From Lentzea atacamensis (GTDB taxonomy: Bacteria; Actinomycetota; Actinomycetes; Mycobacteriales; Pseudonocardiaceae): DNA of 64,000 bases. The position numbers and the translations under genes are program-made. The stretch is taken from assembly GCF_003269295.1 (NCBI RefSeq), contig NZ_QLTT01000007.1, positions 186,001 through 250,000 of the forward strand, given 5' to 3'. Shown in pieces: positions 41,199 to 49,867 of the stretch (the first letter of the stretch is position 1; each line of letters starts with the position of its first letter). The notes under the pieces were generated by a model, which had not been told where the DNA came from, searched no databases, and saw only the letters and a program-made list of their open reading frames with translations.

Positions 41199-41348
41199 TC
41201 AGGCGCCGTACTCGGTCAGGCCTTCGACCTGGCGGGTGCACTGGTCGTCGACCTGCCAGGGCGCGGCCGCGCGCGGGGTGGGCAGGGGGTGCTCGGGGTG
41301 GGTCAGAGCGAAGGGGAGCTGCGCGCAGTCGTCGATCAGCTCACTCAT
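41199..41348 (-). CDS. Possible small protein of unknown function
   Basis: ATG at 41348, with GAGG eight bases upstream, opens a 49-residue frame beginning MSELIDDCAQLPFALTH and ending RQVEGLTEYGA. The frame extends upstream to 41459. It diverges from the adenosine kinase gene. Codon use looks natural but I recognise no family. Confidence 0.45.
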   Translation of the reverse strand: MSELIDDCAQLPFALTHPEHPLPTPRAAAPWQVDDQCTRQVEGLTEYGA

Positions 41349-41489
41349 CGTGGTCGCCTCGGGGATCGTCACGCTCCGACCGTATGTCGGCGGTCTGACC
41401 TGCGATAGCCCTACCAAACGGTAGTCTTCACAGCTGCACTCGTCCGGGTGAGTTGTCACCTAGCGCAACAAGGGAATGGGAGAGCCGAC

Positions 41490-42464
41490 GTGCCGGTAGC
41501 CGTGTGCGGCAGCATCGCGACCGACCATCTGATGCACTTTCCGGGTCGATTCGCGGACCAGCTGGTCGCGGAGCGTCTCGACCGTGTGTCACTGAGCTTC
41601 CTGGTCGACGACCTCGTAGTCCGCCGCGGTGGCATCGGCGCGAACATCGCGTTCGGCCTCGGTGTCCTCGGGGTTCGCCCCGTGCTCGTCGGCGCCGTCG
41701 GCAAGGACTTCGAGGACTACCGCTCGTGGCTCGAGCGGCACGGCGTCGACACGTCCGGGGTGTACGTGTCCGAGGTCGCGCACACCGCGCGGTTCGTCTG
41801 CACGACGGACGACGACATGTGCCAGATCGCCTCCTTCTACGCCGGCGCGATGGCCGAGGCGCGCAACATCGAGCTGGCGCCGATCGCCAACCGCGTCGAG
41901 GACCTCCAGCTCGTCGTCATCAGCCCCGACGACCCCGCCGCCATGCTCCGGCACGCCGAGGAGTGCCGTCAGCGCGGCTTCCGGTTCGCCGTCGACCCGT
42001 CGCAGCAGCTCGCCCGCATGGACGGCGACCAGGCGCGTGCGTTCATCGAGGGTGCCGAGTACCTGTTCAGCAACGACTACGAGTGGGAACTGCTGCTGCA
42101 GAAGACCGGCTGGACGGAGGCCGACGTCCTCGCCCGTGTCGGCAAGCGCATCACCACGCTCGGTGCCAAGGGTGTCGAGATCGTCGACGCCCAGGGTTTC
42201 TCGCTGCACGTCCCCGCGGTTCCCGAGGTCGCGAAGACCGACCCGACCGGTGTCGGCGACGGCTTCCGCGCGGGCTTCCTCGCCGGCATGACCTCTGGCC
42301 TGAGCATCGAGCGCGCGGCTCAGCTCGGTTCGCTGATCGCCGTCGAGGTGCTCGAAACCGTGGGCACGCAGGAGTGGGTGCTGGAGCGCGAGGCCGCGCT
42401 CGCCCGCATTCGTGGCGCATTTGGTGACGAAGCTGCTGAGGAGATCGCTCCGGTCCTGCCATGA
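41490..42464 (+). CDS. adoK: Adenosine kinase (PfkB family, mycobacterial type)
   Basis: The 324-residue sugar-kinase-fold protein closely resembles mycobacterial adenosine kinase (Rv2202c): GSIATDHLMHFPGRFADQL, FLVDDLVVRRGGIGANIAF, and the catalytic TDPTGVGDGFRAGF with the base Asp. It converts adenosine to AMP in purine salvage. GTG at 41490 follows GGGAGAG. Its place near asnB and ctaC matches Mycobacterium. Confidence 0.94.
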   Translation: MPVAVCGSIATDHLMHFPGRFADQLVAERLDRVSLSFLVDDLVVRRGGIGANIAFGLGVLGVRPVLVGAVGKDFEDYRSWLERHGVDTSGVYVSEVAHTARFVCTTDDDMCQIASFYAGAMAEARNIELAPIANRVEDLQLVVISPDDPAAMLRHAEECRQRGFRFAVDPSQQLARMDGDQARAFIEGAEYLFSNDYEWELLLQKTGWTEADVLARVGKRITTLGAKGVEIVDAQGFSLHVPAVPEVAKTDPTGVGDGFRAGFLAGMTSGLSIERAAQLGSLIAVEVLETVGTQEWVLEREAALARIRGAFGDEAAEEIAPVLP

Positions 42465-42471
42465 TCGGGCA

Positions 42472-43236
42472 ATGGGGAAGTACCTGTTCGGCAACTCCGG
42501 TGAGTTGCTCGATCCGCAGTTCGACGCGCTGAGCTCCCTGCTCGACGCGGGCACGTTCGCCCGCGTCGAGCGGCTCGGCGTCACAGACGGCTGGCGCTGC
42601 CTGGAGGTCGGTGGCGGCGGGGGATCGGTGGCGAACTGGCTCGCCGACGTCGTCGCTCCGTCCGGGCACGTGACGGTCACCGACCTCGACGTCTCACGGC
42701 TCGAGGAACGCGACAACGTCACGGTCCTGGAGCACGACGTAGTATCCAATATATTACCTGGCAACGCGTTCGACCTGGTCCACGCCCGCCTGGTGCTCTT
42801 CCACCTCCCCGCCCGCGACGCCGTCCTGCGCAAGCTGCGCGACTCGCTGCGTCCCGGCGGCTGGCTCGTGCTCGACGAGTTCGACTGCCTCCCGCTCGAA
42901 GTGCTGAAGGCCGCCCCCGACGACGCGAAGCTGATCATGCGGGTGAAGAACGCCCTGCTGACGCTGCTCGAACAGGCAGGCGCGGAACTGGCGTGGGGTG
43001 CGCGCATCGAACGGGCGTTGCTCGACACCGGACTGCACGACGTCAGCGGCTCCCGCGAGGTGCAGGAGTGGGAGGGCGGCTCACCGGGCTGCCGCCTGCT
43101 CGCCACCTCCGCGCGTCAGGTGCGCGCGAAGCTGCCGCTGTCCGACGACGAGTTCGATCGCTACCTCGAACTGATGGCGTCGCCCGAGACGGTGGTCAGC
43201 TCGTACGCGATCTGCAGTGCGCAAGGCCGCAGGTGA
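42472..43236 (+). CDS. SAM-dependent methyltransferase
   Basis: The 254-residue protein begins MGKYLFGNSG and has motif I CLEVGGGGGSVANWL, VTVTDLD and LVHARLVLFHLP. The substrate is unknown. It begins 7 nt after adoK. An AT-rich repeat unit (42743-42756) lies in frame and encodes VSNILPGN directly before the conserved FDLVHARL strand. Confidence 0.88.
   Translation: MGKYLFGNSGELLDPQFDALSSLLDAGTFARVERLGVTDGWRCLEVGGGGGSVANWLADVVAPSGHVTVTDLDVSRLEERDNVTVLEHDVVSNILPGNAFDLVHARLVLFHLPARDAVLRKLRDSLRPGGWLVLDEFDCLPLEVLKAAPDDAKLIMRVKNALLTLLEQAGAELAWGARIERALLDTGLHDVSGSREVQEWEGGSPGCRLLATSARQVRAKLPLSDDEFDRYLELMASPETVVSSYAICSAQGRR
42743..42756. repeat. AT-rich repeat unit inside methyltransferase gene
   Basis: TATCCAATATATTA matches the repeat-family variant with the CAATATATTG core, as at 25800 and 59586. 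Confidence 0.7.
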
Positions 43237-43242
43237 ACGAAA

Positions 43243-43262
43243 GGCCCCTCCGGAGAGGGGCC
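43243..43262. terminator. Short terminator between methyltransferase and asnB
   Basis: An 8-bp GC stem (43243-43250 and 43255-43262) with a CGGA tetraloop lies between convergent genes. Confidence 0.65.
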
Positions 43263-43268
43263 CCAACG

Positions 43269-45197
43269 TCAGAGCTTGACCGGGTAGTGCGGTTCCGGCA
43301 CCTCGGGCTTGATGCGGCCCTCGACGAAGATGCCGTGCCAGATCATGAACACCAGCAGCGCCCAGATGCGGCGGCTGTGGTCGATGATCCCCGAGCGGTG
43401 CTCCTCGATCAGGCGCAGCACCGCGTGCTTGTCGAGGTACTGGTCGGTCTGCGACGAGCGCACGATGTCGACCGCCCAGTCGTGCATCTCGTCCTTGAGC
43501 CAGTGCCGGATCGGCACCGGGAAGCCGAGCTTGCGGCGGTTCAGCACGTGCGCCGGCACGATGTCGCGAATCGCCTTGCGCAGCGCGAACTTCGTGGTGT
43601 CCTTCGTGATCTTCAGCTCACTCGGGATCTGCGAGGCGATCTTGAAGACCTCGGGGTCCAGGAACGGGACCCGCAGCTCCAGCGAGTTCGCCATGGTCAT
43701 CTTGTCGGCCTTGACCAGGATGTCGCCGCGCAGCCACGTGAACAGGTCGACGTGCTGCATGCGCGTGACCGGGTCCCAGTTGCGCGACTCGCGGTACGGC
43801 TGGGCCGTGACGTTCATGTGCGAGACGTTCGGGTCGTACGTGCGCAAGACCTCGCGCAGCTGCGGGTCGAGGAAGATGCGCGCGTTGCCGTAGTAGCGCT
43901 CCTCCAGCGAGAGCGCGCCACGACGCAGCAGGTCCTTGCCGCGCACACCATGCGGGATCTTCGTCGAGACCTTGCCCATCGCCTTGCGCAGCGCGCCCGG
44001 CACCTTCTCGAACGCCGCCAGCGACAGCGGCTCGCGGTAGATCGTGTACCCGCCGAAGAGCTCGTCCGCGCCCTCACCGGACAGGACGACCTTCACGTGC
44101 TGGCGCGCCTCGCGGGCGATGAACCACAGCGGCACGAGCGCCGGGTCGGCCACCGGGTCGTCCAGGTACCAGGTGATCAGCGGCAGGGAGTCCATCATCT
44201 CCTGCGGGCTGACCGTGCGGACGACGTGCTTCACGCCGATCAGCGCCGCCGACTCCGCGGCCACGTCGACCTCGGAGAAGCCCTGGCGCTCGAAGCCCGT
44301 GGTGAACGTGATCAGGTCCGGGTTGTGCTCCTTGGCCAGCGCCGCGACCACCGTCGAGCCGATGCCGCCGGACAGGAACGAGCCGACCGTCACGTCCGCG
44401 CGCATGTGCTTGGCGACCGAGTCGCGCAGCGCCGCCGTGATCTCGTTGTACAGCGCGTCCGCCTCCGCCTCGCTGCGGACCGTGCGCACCCGGAAGTTCG
44501 CGGGGAAGTAGCGCTCGAACACGGGCGCCTCGCCCGGCACCAGCGTGAACGAGTGGCCGGACTCGACGCGGAAGATCTGGTCGTGCAGCGAGGAGGGCTC
44601 GGGCACGTACTGCAGCGTGAGGTAGTGCTGCAGGCCCTTGACGTTCATCTTCGGCTCGATGCCGAGCGTGGGGGCGATCTCCAGCAGGATCTTCTTCTCG
44701 CTGGAGAACGCGACGCCGGTGCTGCCCTGCGCGTAGTACAGCGGCTTGATGCCGAACGGGTCGCGGCCACCGAACACGACCTTGCGCTCGGCGTCCCAGA
44801 TCATGAAGGCGAACATGCCGCGCAGCTTCGTGATCGCCGCGGGGCCGAAGTAGTGGTACGCGGCGACGATCGTCTCGGTGTCGCCGTCGGTGTGGAAGAC
44901 CGCGCCGTACTTCTCGGTGAGCTCGGCGCGCAGCTCGAGGTAGTTGTAGATCTCGCCGTTGAAGTTGATCGTGTACCGGCTCGGAGCCTCCGGAGGACCC
45001 CAGGTCAGGGGCTGGTGGGAGTGCTCGATGTCGATGATGGCGAGGCGGTTGAAGCCGAACACGACCTCGTCGACCCGCCGGGTGCCGCTCTCGTCCGGCC
45101 CGCGGTGGCGCATGCAGCGCAGCGCGGCCTCCACAGCCGGGCGGGCGGATTCGGCCTCGTTCTCGCTAGGGCATACCAGTCCTGCCAGGCCGCACAA
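43269..45197 (-). CDS. asnB: AsnB/LtsA-type glutamine amidotransferase
   Basis: The 642-residue protein has a glutaminase domain with Cys2 as nucleophile (MCGLAGLV), RHRGPDE, NGEIYNY, and a synthetase domain with GEGADELFGGY. TTG at 45197 must be the start because the Cys has to follow the initiator Met. The orthologues LtsA and Rv2201 amidate meso-diaminopimelate in peptidoglycan, the likely role here. The pyrophosphate loop SGGxDS reads SGGIGS: the Asp is Gly (codon 44358-44360). It diverges from ctaC. Confidence 0.93.
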   Translation of the reverse strand: MCGLAGLVCPSENEAESARPAVEAALRCMRHRGPDESGTRRVDEVVFGFNRLAIIDIEHSHQPLTWGPPEAPSRYTINFNGEIYNYLELRAELTEKYGAVFHTDGDTETIVAAYHYFGPAAITKLRGMFAFMIWDAERKVVFGGRDPFGIKPLYYAQGSTGVAFSSEKKILLEIAPTLGIEPKMNVKGLQHYLTLQYVPEPSSLHDQIFRVESGHSFTLVPGEAPVFERYFPANFRVRTVRSEAEADALYNEITAALRDSVAKHMRADVTVGSFLSGGIGSTVVAALAKEHNPDLITFTTGFERQGFSEVDVAAESAALIGVKHVVRTVSPQEMMDSLPLITWYLDDPVADPALVPLWFIAREARQHVKVVLSGEGADELFGGYTIYREPLSLAAFEKVPGALRKAMGKVSTKIPHGVRGKDLLRRGALSLEERYYGNARIFLDPQLREVLRTYDPNVSHMNVTAQPYRESRNWDPVTRMQHVDLFTWLRGDILVKADKMTMANSLELRVPFLDPEVFKIASQIPSELKITKDTTKFALRKAIRDIVPAHVLNRRKLGFPVPIRHWLKDEMHDWAVDIVRSSQTDQYLDKHAVLRLIEEHRSGIIDHSRRIWALLVFMIWHGIFVEGRIKPEVPEPHYPVKL

Positions 45198-45365
45198 GGC
45201 TCTCGCACCTCTCAGAAATACTACGGGGAAGGCTTCAGTATGCCGAAGCTGCTCTGTGTGACAGAAACTGCACCGCAGGGGCGGTGCCCCCAAGGGGTGA
45301 GCGCGGTTGCGCTGGGCTACGCTCCCGCTTGATCCGTTGGCATGGAACGAGGAGGCGGGCGAGCA

Positions 45366-46298
45366 GTGGGCCTGAAGGAGGGCACCAGGGCATCCCGGCT
45401 GGCGAAGACCGCCGGGCTGGTCGGCCTGGTCGGTATCGGGGCCACCGGTTGCTCCACGGACGAGGTGCTGCGCTTCGGCTGGCCAGTGGCCGTCACGCCG
45501 CAGGCCGAGAAGATGCGCGAGCTCTGGACCTGGTCCGTGATCGCCGCGCTCGTCGTCGGCGTCATCGTGTGGGGCCTGATCCTGTGGTCGGTGGTGTTCC
45601 ACCGCAAGAAGTCGGAGGAACTGCCGCGTCAGACGGCGTACAACCTCCCGCTGGAGATCGTGCTCATCGTCGTGCCGACGGTGATCGTGGCGGTGTTGTT
45701 CTACTTCACCGCCGTCACGCAGAACTACGTCACGGACAAGTCGGGCAAGCCCGACGTGAACGTCGATGTGATCGCGTTCCAGTGGAACTGGGAGTTCCAG
45801 TACCCGGACCACAAGACCGAGGCGGGCAACGTCGTCAGCACGGTCGGCACGTCGGGTGAGATCCCGATCATGGTGCTGCCGGCTCACAAGCGCATCCAGT
45901 TCACGCTGCGCTCGACCGACGTCATCCACTCGTTCTTCGTGCCGGAGTTCCACTTCAAGCGGGACGTCTTCCCGAAGCCGGAGAAGAACAACCAGGACAA
46001 CGTCTTCCAGATCGACCAGATCGACCGTCCCGGTGCGTTCGTCGGACGTTGCGCCGAGCTGTGCGGCTCCTACCACGCGGTGATGAACTTCGAGGTCCGT
46101 GCCCTGAACGAGGCCGACTTCGACAAGTACATCGAGCTCCGCAAGGAGATCAACACCAAGACGGGCAAGCCGTACACCACGGCCGAGGCGCTCGCTCAGG
46201 TGAACTGCGGTGAGCTGTGCGCGCCGCTGGCCACCACGACCACCCCGTTCAACACCGACCGGACGGCCCGTGAGGCCTCCGGCGCGGGTCAGAAGTAG
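45366..46298 (+). CDS. ctaC: Cytochrome c oxidase subunit II
   Basis: The 310-residue lipoprotein has a signal with lipobox GATGC, two membrane helices, the FQWNWEF aromatic motif and the CuA site, with CAELCGSYH plus HSFFVPEF. It receives electrons from the bc1 complex in the actinobacterial bcc-aa3 supercomplex. GTG at 45366 follows GAGGAGG. It is in an operon with ctaF 14 nt downstream. Confidence 0.95.
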   Translation: MGLKEGTRASRLAKTAGLVGLVGIGATGCSTDEVLRFGWPVAVTPQAEKMRELWTWSVIAALVVGVIVWGLILWSVVFHRKKSEELPRQTAYNLPLEIVLIVVPTVIVAVLFYFTAVTQNYVTDKSGKPDVNVDVIAFQWNWEFQYPDHKTEAGNVVSTVGTSGEIPIMVLPAHKRIQFTLRSTDVIHSFFVPEFHFKRDVFPKPEKNNQDNVFQIDQIDRPGAFVGRCAELCGSYHAVMNFEVRALNEADFDKYIELRKEINTKTGKPYTTAEALAQVNCGELCAPLATTTTPFNTDRTAREASGAGQK

Positions 46299-46312
46299 GG
46301 ACACGCCCCGCG

Positions 46313-46729
46313 ATGAAGATCGAAGCTCGCGTATTCGACCTGGTGATGGCCTTCTCGTTCCTGATGGCCGTCGTCTACGGCTACTGGACGCACGCGGCGA
46401 CCGGCCACGTCGAGCCCACCGGCACGGTGGCGCTCGCGCTGACCGGTGGCCTGGCCCTCATCACCGGCACCTACTTCCGGTTCGTGGCCCGTCGCATCGA
46501 GGTGCGGCCGGAGGACAACCCTGACGCCGAGGTCTCCGACGGTGCCGGTGAGCTGGGCTTCTTCAGCCCCGGCTCGTACTGGCCGGTCGGTCTCGCGGCC
46601 GCGGCGGCGACCGCCGGTGTCGCGGTGGCGTTCTGGCACGTGTGGCTGCTGGTGATCGCCATCGTCATGGTGCTGATCATGGTCGGCGGCCTGGTGTTCG
46701 AGTACCACACCGGTCCCAACCACGACTGA
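46313..46729 (+). CDS. ctaF: Cytochrome c oxidase subunit IV, actinobacterial type
   Basis: This 138-residue protein has four hydrophobic helices and the family's MKIEARVFDLVMAFSF start, FFSPGSYWPVGLA middle and EYHTGPNHD end. It is a structural subunit of the aa3 oxidase. The stop is directly joined to an AT-rich palindrome, which begins within the last codons. Confidence 0.93.
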   Translation: MKIEARVFDLVMAFSFLMAVVYGYWTHAATGHVEPTGTVALALTGGLALITGTYFRFVARRIEVRPEDNPDAEVSDGAGELGFFSPGSYWPVGLAAAAATAGVAVAFWHVWLLVIAIVMVLIMVGGLVFEYHTGPNHD

Positions 46730-46744
46730 TATCCGATATATCGG
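46726..46744. repeat. AT-rich palindrome at the ctaF stop
   Basis: CTGATATCCGATATATCGG includes the ctaF stop codon TGA; the core is a near-perfect form of the repeat family. Confidence 0.85.
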
Positions 46745-46756
46745 GTGTAGCTCGCG

Positions 46757-46789
46757 CTGAGGCCCTCTCCGTCACGGAGGGGGCCTCAG
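46757..46789 (+). terminator. Terminator after ctaF
   Basis: A 15-bp stem with one G-U pair (46757-46771 and 46775-46789) and a 3-nt loop, followed by TCGTTT. Confidence 0.8.
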
Positions 46790-46816
46790 TCGTTTGCGCC
46801 GGAATTTCGCAGGCCC

Positions 46817-46936
46817 GTATCCGTCATGTGATACATCGCATACTGGATATCGGCCGGGCCGAGCGACGGCTCCGATATCCGATATGCGGTATATCCGACC
46901 TGTAGCCGACACCGAGCCGGTATCCGATATATCGCA
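46817..46936. repeat. Composite array of AT-rich palindromes
   Basis: At least five repeat units or half-units lie in 120 nt: near 46819, 46828, 46844, 46872-46896 and 46920-46934. They occupy the noncoding gap between ctaF and plsC. No gene is present here. Confidence 0.75.
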
Positions 46937-46945
46937 TGATGCGCA

Positions 46946-46983
46946 AAGGGCCCTCCCAGCCGTTGGTGGCAGGAAGGGCCCTT
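46946..46983. terminator. Terminator downstream of plsC
   Basis: AAGGGCCC / GGGCCCTT arms (46946-46953 and 46976-46983), serving the minus-strand acyltransferase gene. Confidence 0.6.
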
Positions 46984-47020
46984 CTCGGGTCCTGAGGCGC
47001 TCCAGAACGAGCCGCGGCGC

Positions 47021-47704
47021 CTACGCGGCGGCGGTGACCTTCTCCGGGGTCTTCTGGTACGCGTCGACGTACTCCTGGCCGCTCAGGTCCAGGATGCGGT
47101 AGATGATCTCGTCGGTGACGCTGCGCAGCACCGGCAGCGACTCCTGCATGCCGTCGTAGCGGCTGAAGTCGAGCGGCTCACCGAAGCGGACGGTCACGGG
47201 GACGATCTTCGGGAACTTGCTGCCCACCGGCTGCACCTTGTCCGTGCCGATGATGCCGACCGGCACGACCGGGGCACCGGACTCGAGCGCCATGCGGGCC
47301 ACCCCCGTGCGGCCGCGGTGCAGCTTGCCGTCGAGCGAGCGGGTGCCCTCCGGGTAGATCGCGAAGGCCTCGCCGCGCCCGAGGATCTCGGCGGCGGTGT
47401 CGAGCGCGGCGCGCGCGTCACGGCCCTTGCCGCGGTGCACCGGCACGTGCCCGAGCGACGAGAAGAACCAGCGGGACAGCGCACCCTTCACCCCGGTGCC
47501 GGTGAAGTACTCCGCCTTCGCGAGGAACGACACGCGCCGCGGCACCACCATGGGGATCACGACGCTGTCGATGAAGCTGAGGTGGTTCGCCGCCAGGATG
47601 ACGGGGCCGTCGGTGGGGATGTTCTCCAGACCGTCCACCACCGGGCGGTAGACAAGACGGGCTGCGCGCGCGACGACATGCTTCATCACCGGGTAGAGGA
47701 CCAT
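47021..47704 (-). CDS. plsC: 1-acylglycerol-3-phosphate acyltransferase family protein
   Basis: The 227-residue protein has the acyltransferase motif NHLSFID (HxxxxD) and YPEGTRS. It adds the second acyl chain in phospholipid synthesis or acylates a related lipid. ATG at 47704 has GGAGG almost adjacent, so the real start may be a few codons later (GTG 47689 or ATG 47686). It lies between the oxidase genes and trpD. Confidence 0.9.
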   Translation of the reverse strand: MVLYPVMKHVVARAARLVYRPVVDGLENIPTDGPVILAANHLSFIDSVVIPMVVPRRVSFLAKAEYFTGTGVKGALSRWFFSSLGHVPVHRGKGRDARAALDTAAEILGRGEAFAIYPEGTRSLDGKLHRGRTGVARMALESGAPVVPVGIIGTDKVQPVGSKFPKIVPVTVRFGEPLDFSRYDGMQESLPVLRSVTDEIIYRILDLSGQEYVDAYQKTPEKVTAAA

Positions 47705-47839
47705 GCCTCCAGCATTCCAGGTGGCGGTTGCCGCGGCGTTACCACGTGGTGCGCATCTCCGGGTCATCACTCGCTCGGACTACGCCTGTACAGCGGTCGT
47801 GCGAGCACGGTCACGCGCCGGCGACGACGCGTGACCGAG

Positions 47840-48880
47840 CTACCCCTTGAGGGACGTTGAAAGCTCCACCCAGCGGCTCAGGAGCGTCGCCGCCGCACCC
47901 GAGTCGATGGCGTCGGCCGCGCGGCCCAGCGAGGCCGTCAGGTCGGCGTGCAGGTCGTCGGAGAACCCGCCGTGCGCCGCGATGGCACCGGCGGCGTTCA
48001 CGAGCACCGCGTCCCGCACCGAGCCGGTCTTGCCGGCCACCAGGTCGCGGACCACCTGGGCGTTGACGGACGCGTCGCCGCCCTTCAGATCCTCCTCGCG
48101 CGCAGGCTTCACCCCGAGCACGGCCGGGTCGATCGTCTCCGTGCGCACGACCCCGTCCTGGGCGAGCCAGGCCGACGTCGTCGTGGTCGTCGTGATCTCG
48201 TCGAGGCCGTCGTCGCCCCGCACCACCAGCGCGGTGTTGCGGCGGCGGGCGAAGACCCCCGCGATCAGCGGCGCCGCGGCGGCCCGCGCGCAACCGATGA
48301 GGCCGACGGTGGGCTGGGCCGGGTTCGTCAGCGGGCCGAGCAGGTTGAACGACGTCGGGATGCCGATCTCACGGCGCACCGGGCCCGCGTGCCGGAAGCC
48401 GGGGTGAAACACCGGCGCGAAGCAGAAACCGATGCCCAGCTCCCGCACCGTGGCCTGCACGCCCTCCGGCGGCAGGTCGATCGCGACGCCCAGAGCCTCC
48501 AGCACGTCCGCCGTGCCGCACTGGGACGACGCCGCCCGGTTGCCGTGCTTCACCACGGGCACGCCCGCGGCGGCCGTGACGATCGCGGCCATCGTCGAAA
48601 TGTTCACCGAACCGGAATGATCGCCACCGGTGCCGACGATGTCCGCCGCCCGCACGTCCACGGTGAAGCGGCGCGCGTGGTTCAGCATCATGGTCGCGAG
48701 GCCGTCGATCTCCTCCGGCGTCTCGCCTTTGGCGCGCAACGCGACGACGAACGCCGCGATCTGCGCCGCGGTCGCCTCGCCGGACATCACCTGGTCCATT
48801 CCCCAGGCGGTGTCGTCGGCGGTCAGGTCGACGCCGTCGAGCAGTCTGTTGAGCAGCGAGGGCCAGGTGCGCTGGCTCAT
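47840..48880 (-). CDS. trpD: Anthranilate phosphoribosyltransferase
   Basis: The 346-residue enzyme has GTGGDHSGSVNIST, KHGNRAASSQCGTADVLEALG and FCFAPVFHP. It converts anthranilate and PRPP in tryptophan synthesis. It stands apart from other trp genes, in the same isolated place beside ctaE and qcrCAB as Rv2192c in Mycobacterium. It lies 7 nt after the small receiver-like gene, so the two are co-transcribed. Confidence 0.96.
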   Translation of the reverse strand: MSQRTWPSLLNRLLDGVDLTADDTAWGMDQVMSGEATAAQIAAFVVALRAKGETPEEIDGLATMMLNHARRFTVDVRAADIVGTGGDHSGSVNISTMAAIVTAAAGVPVVKHGNRAASSQCGTADVLEALGVAIDLPPEGVQATVRELGIGFCFAPVFHPGFRHAGPVRREIGIPTSFNLLGPLTNPAQPTVGLIGCARAAAAPLIAGVFARRRNTALVVRGDDGLDEITTTTTTSAWLAQDGVVRTETIDPAVLGVKPAREEDLKGGDASVNAQVVRDLVAGKTGSVRDAVLVNAAGAIAAHGGFSDDLHADLTASLGRAADAIDSGAAATLLSRWVELSTSLKG

Positions 48881-48887
48881 GGCCGGA

Positions 48888-49298
48888 TCAGCCCTTGACG
48901 ACGGGAACAGCCGAACCCCGCAGCACCTCGGCCACGGTCTCGGCGGCGGCCAGCGGGTCCAGCGGGTGCACGAGCACCGCGTCCGCCTGCGACCAGGTCG
49001 CGAGCCAGCGGTCGTCCTTGCGGCGCACCGCGACGACGATCGGCGGGCAGTTCGTGATCTCGTTCTTGAGCTGGCGCGACAGGCCCATGCCGCCGGTCGG
49101 CTGCGCCTCGCCGTCGAGGATCAGCAGGTCCACGGAGCCGTTGTCGACCTCGTAGAGGACGTCGGAGATCGCACTGGCCTCGATGTAGTCGACGCGCGAC
49201 AGGTCGGGCGCGGGACGGCGGCCGACGGCAGTGATGATCGTCTCACGCACCTCGGGCCGGTGGCTGAACACCAGGATCTTCGTGGTCTGCGTGCTCAT
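48888..49298 (-). CDS. Receiver-like single-domain protein
   Basis: The 136-residue protein has a receiver-like fold: ILVFSHRPEVRETI, VDLLILDGEAQPTGGMGL with the probable Asp site, and VHPLDPLAAAETVAEVL at the end. The acidic pair and Lys of classic receivers are not clear, so phosphorylation is uncertain. No output domain follows. It is linked to trpD. Confidence 0.7.
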   Translation of the reverse strand: MSTQTTKILVFSHRPEVRETIITAVGRRPAPDLSRVDYIEASAISDVLYEVDNGSVDLLILDGEAQPTGGMGLSRQLKNEITNCPPIVVAVRRKDDRWLATWSQADAVLVHPLDPLAAAETVAEVLRGSAVPVVKG

Positions 49299-49375
49299 CT
49301 CACGATCCTCCGCTGCGACTGCTGACTGCGGTCCCCAGAAGTACCCGCAGAAACGTGACCAAGGTCGCCGCGATG

Positions 49376-49765
49376 CTATCGGGCGGGCTGCAGCGCGTCC
49401 CACCCCAGGGCTTCCCCGCCGAGCCGTTGCGCCAGCGACGCCATCCGCGATCGCTCCTGAGCGCAGTGCAGAGCGTCGAGCTTCTGCACCCGGCTGATAT
49501 GCGATATATCACCTGCGACCAGTACCCAGCCGTCCGGCGTGAGCAGCTCGCGCGCACGTTTGACCTGGTCAGCGGGGATGCGGACGTGATGTCGCAGCAC
49601 GGCGAGCTCGTCCGCGCGCCACTGCGGGGAACGGGCCAGAGCGGCCGAGTCGGCCTCCGCGATGTCGAACGCCTCGACGACCACGACGAGCGCCGGGTCG
49701 TCGATCGACAACGCCGGTTCGTCCTGTCGTCGCAGCCAGTCGCGCAATCGGCCCAGCAAGCCCAT
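49376..49765 (-). CDS. Conserved protein of unknown function
   Basis: This 129-residue protein begins MGLLGRLRDWLRRQ and contains VVVVEAFDIAEADSAAL and VLRHHVRIPADQVKRARELL. No function is recognised. An AT-rich repeat (49494-49512) lies in frame and encodes GDISHIS. It diverges from ctaE. Confidence 0.65.
   Translation of the reverse strand: MGLLGRLRDWLRRQDEPALSIDDPALVVVVEAFDIAEADSAALARSPQWRADELAVLRHHVRIPADQVKRARELLTPDGWVLVAGDISHISRVQKLDALHCAQERSRMASLAQRLGGEALGWDALQPAR
49494..49512. repeat. AT-rich palindrome inside an unknown gene
   Basis: CTGATATGCGATATATCAC lies in frame and encodes GDISHIS on the minus strand. Confidence 0.8.
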
Positions 49766-49867
49766 CCGTTGATCTCCTCGCGATCACCGGCTGTGTGACC
49801 CAGCCGACCCATGATCCGCCCAGGACCCGATGGGCGGACGGAAATAGCGCAAGCAATAATGCTGCCC

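Noticed and set aside
41448..41489. Earlier start for adenosine kinase
   Set aside because: The upstream frame lacks homology, and GGGAGAG sits directly before the GTG at 41490.
45198..46304. N-terminal extension of the AsnB frame to 1011 aa
   Set aside because: It runs antisense through ctaC, and the amidotransferase needs Cys as the second residue, which fixes the start at TTG 45197.
46817..46936. CRISPR array in the repeat-dense gap
   Set aside because: The repeats are short, palindromic, irregularly spaced and degenerate, with no uniform spacers or cas genes nearby.
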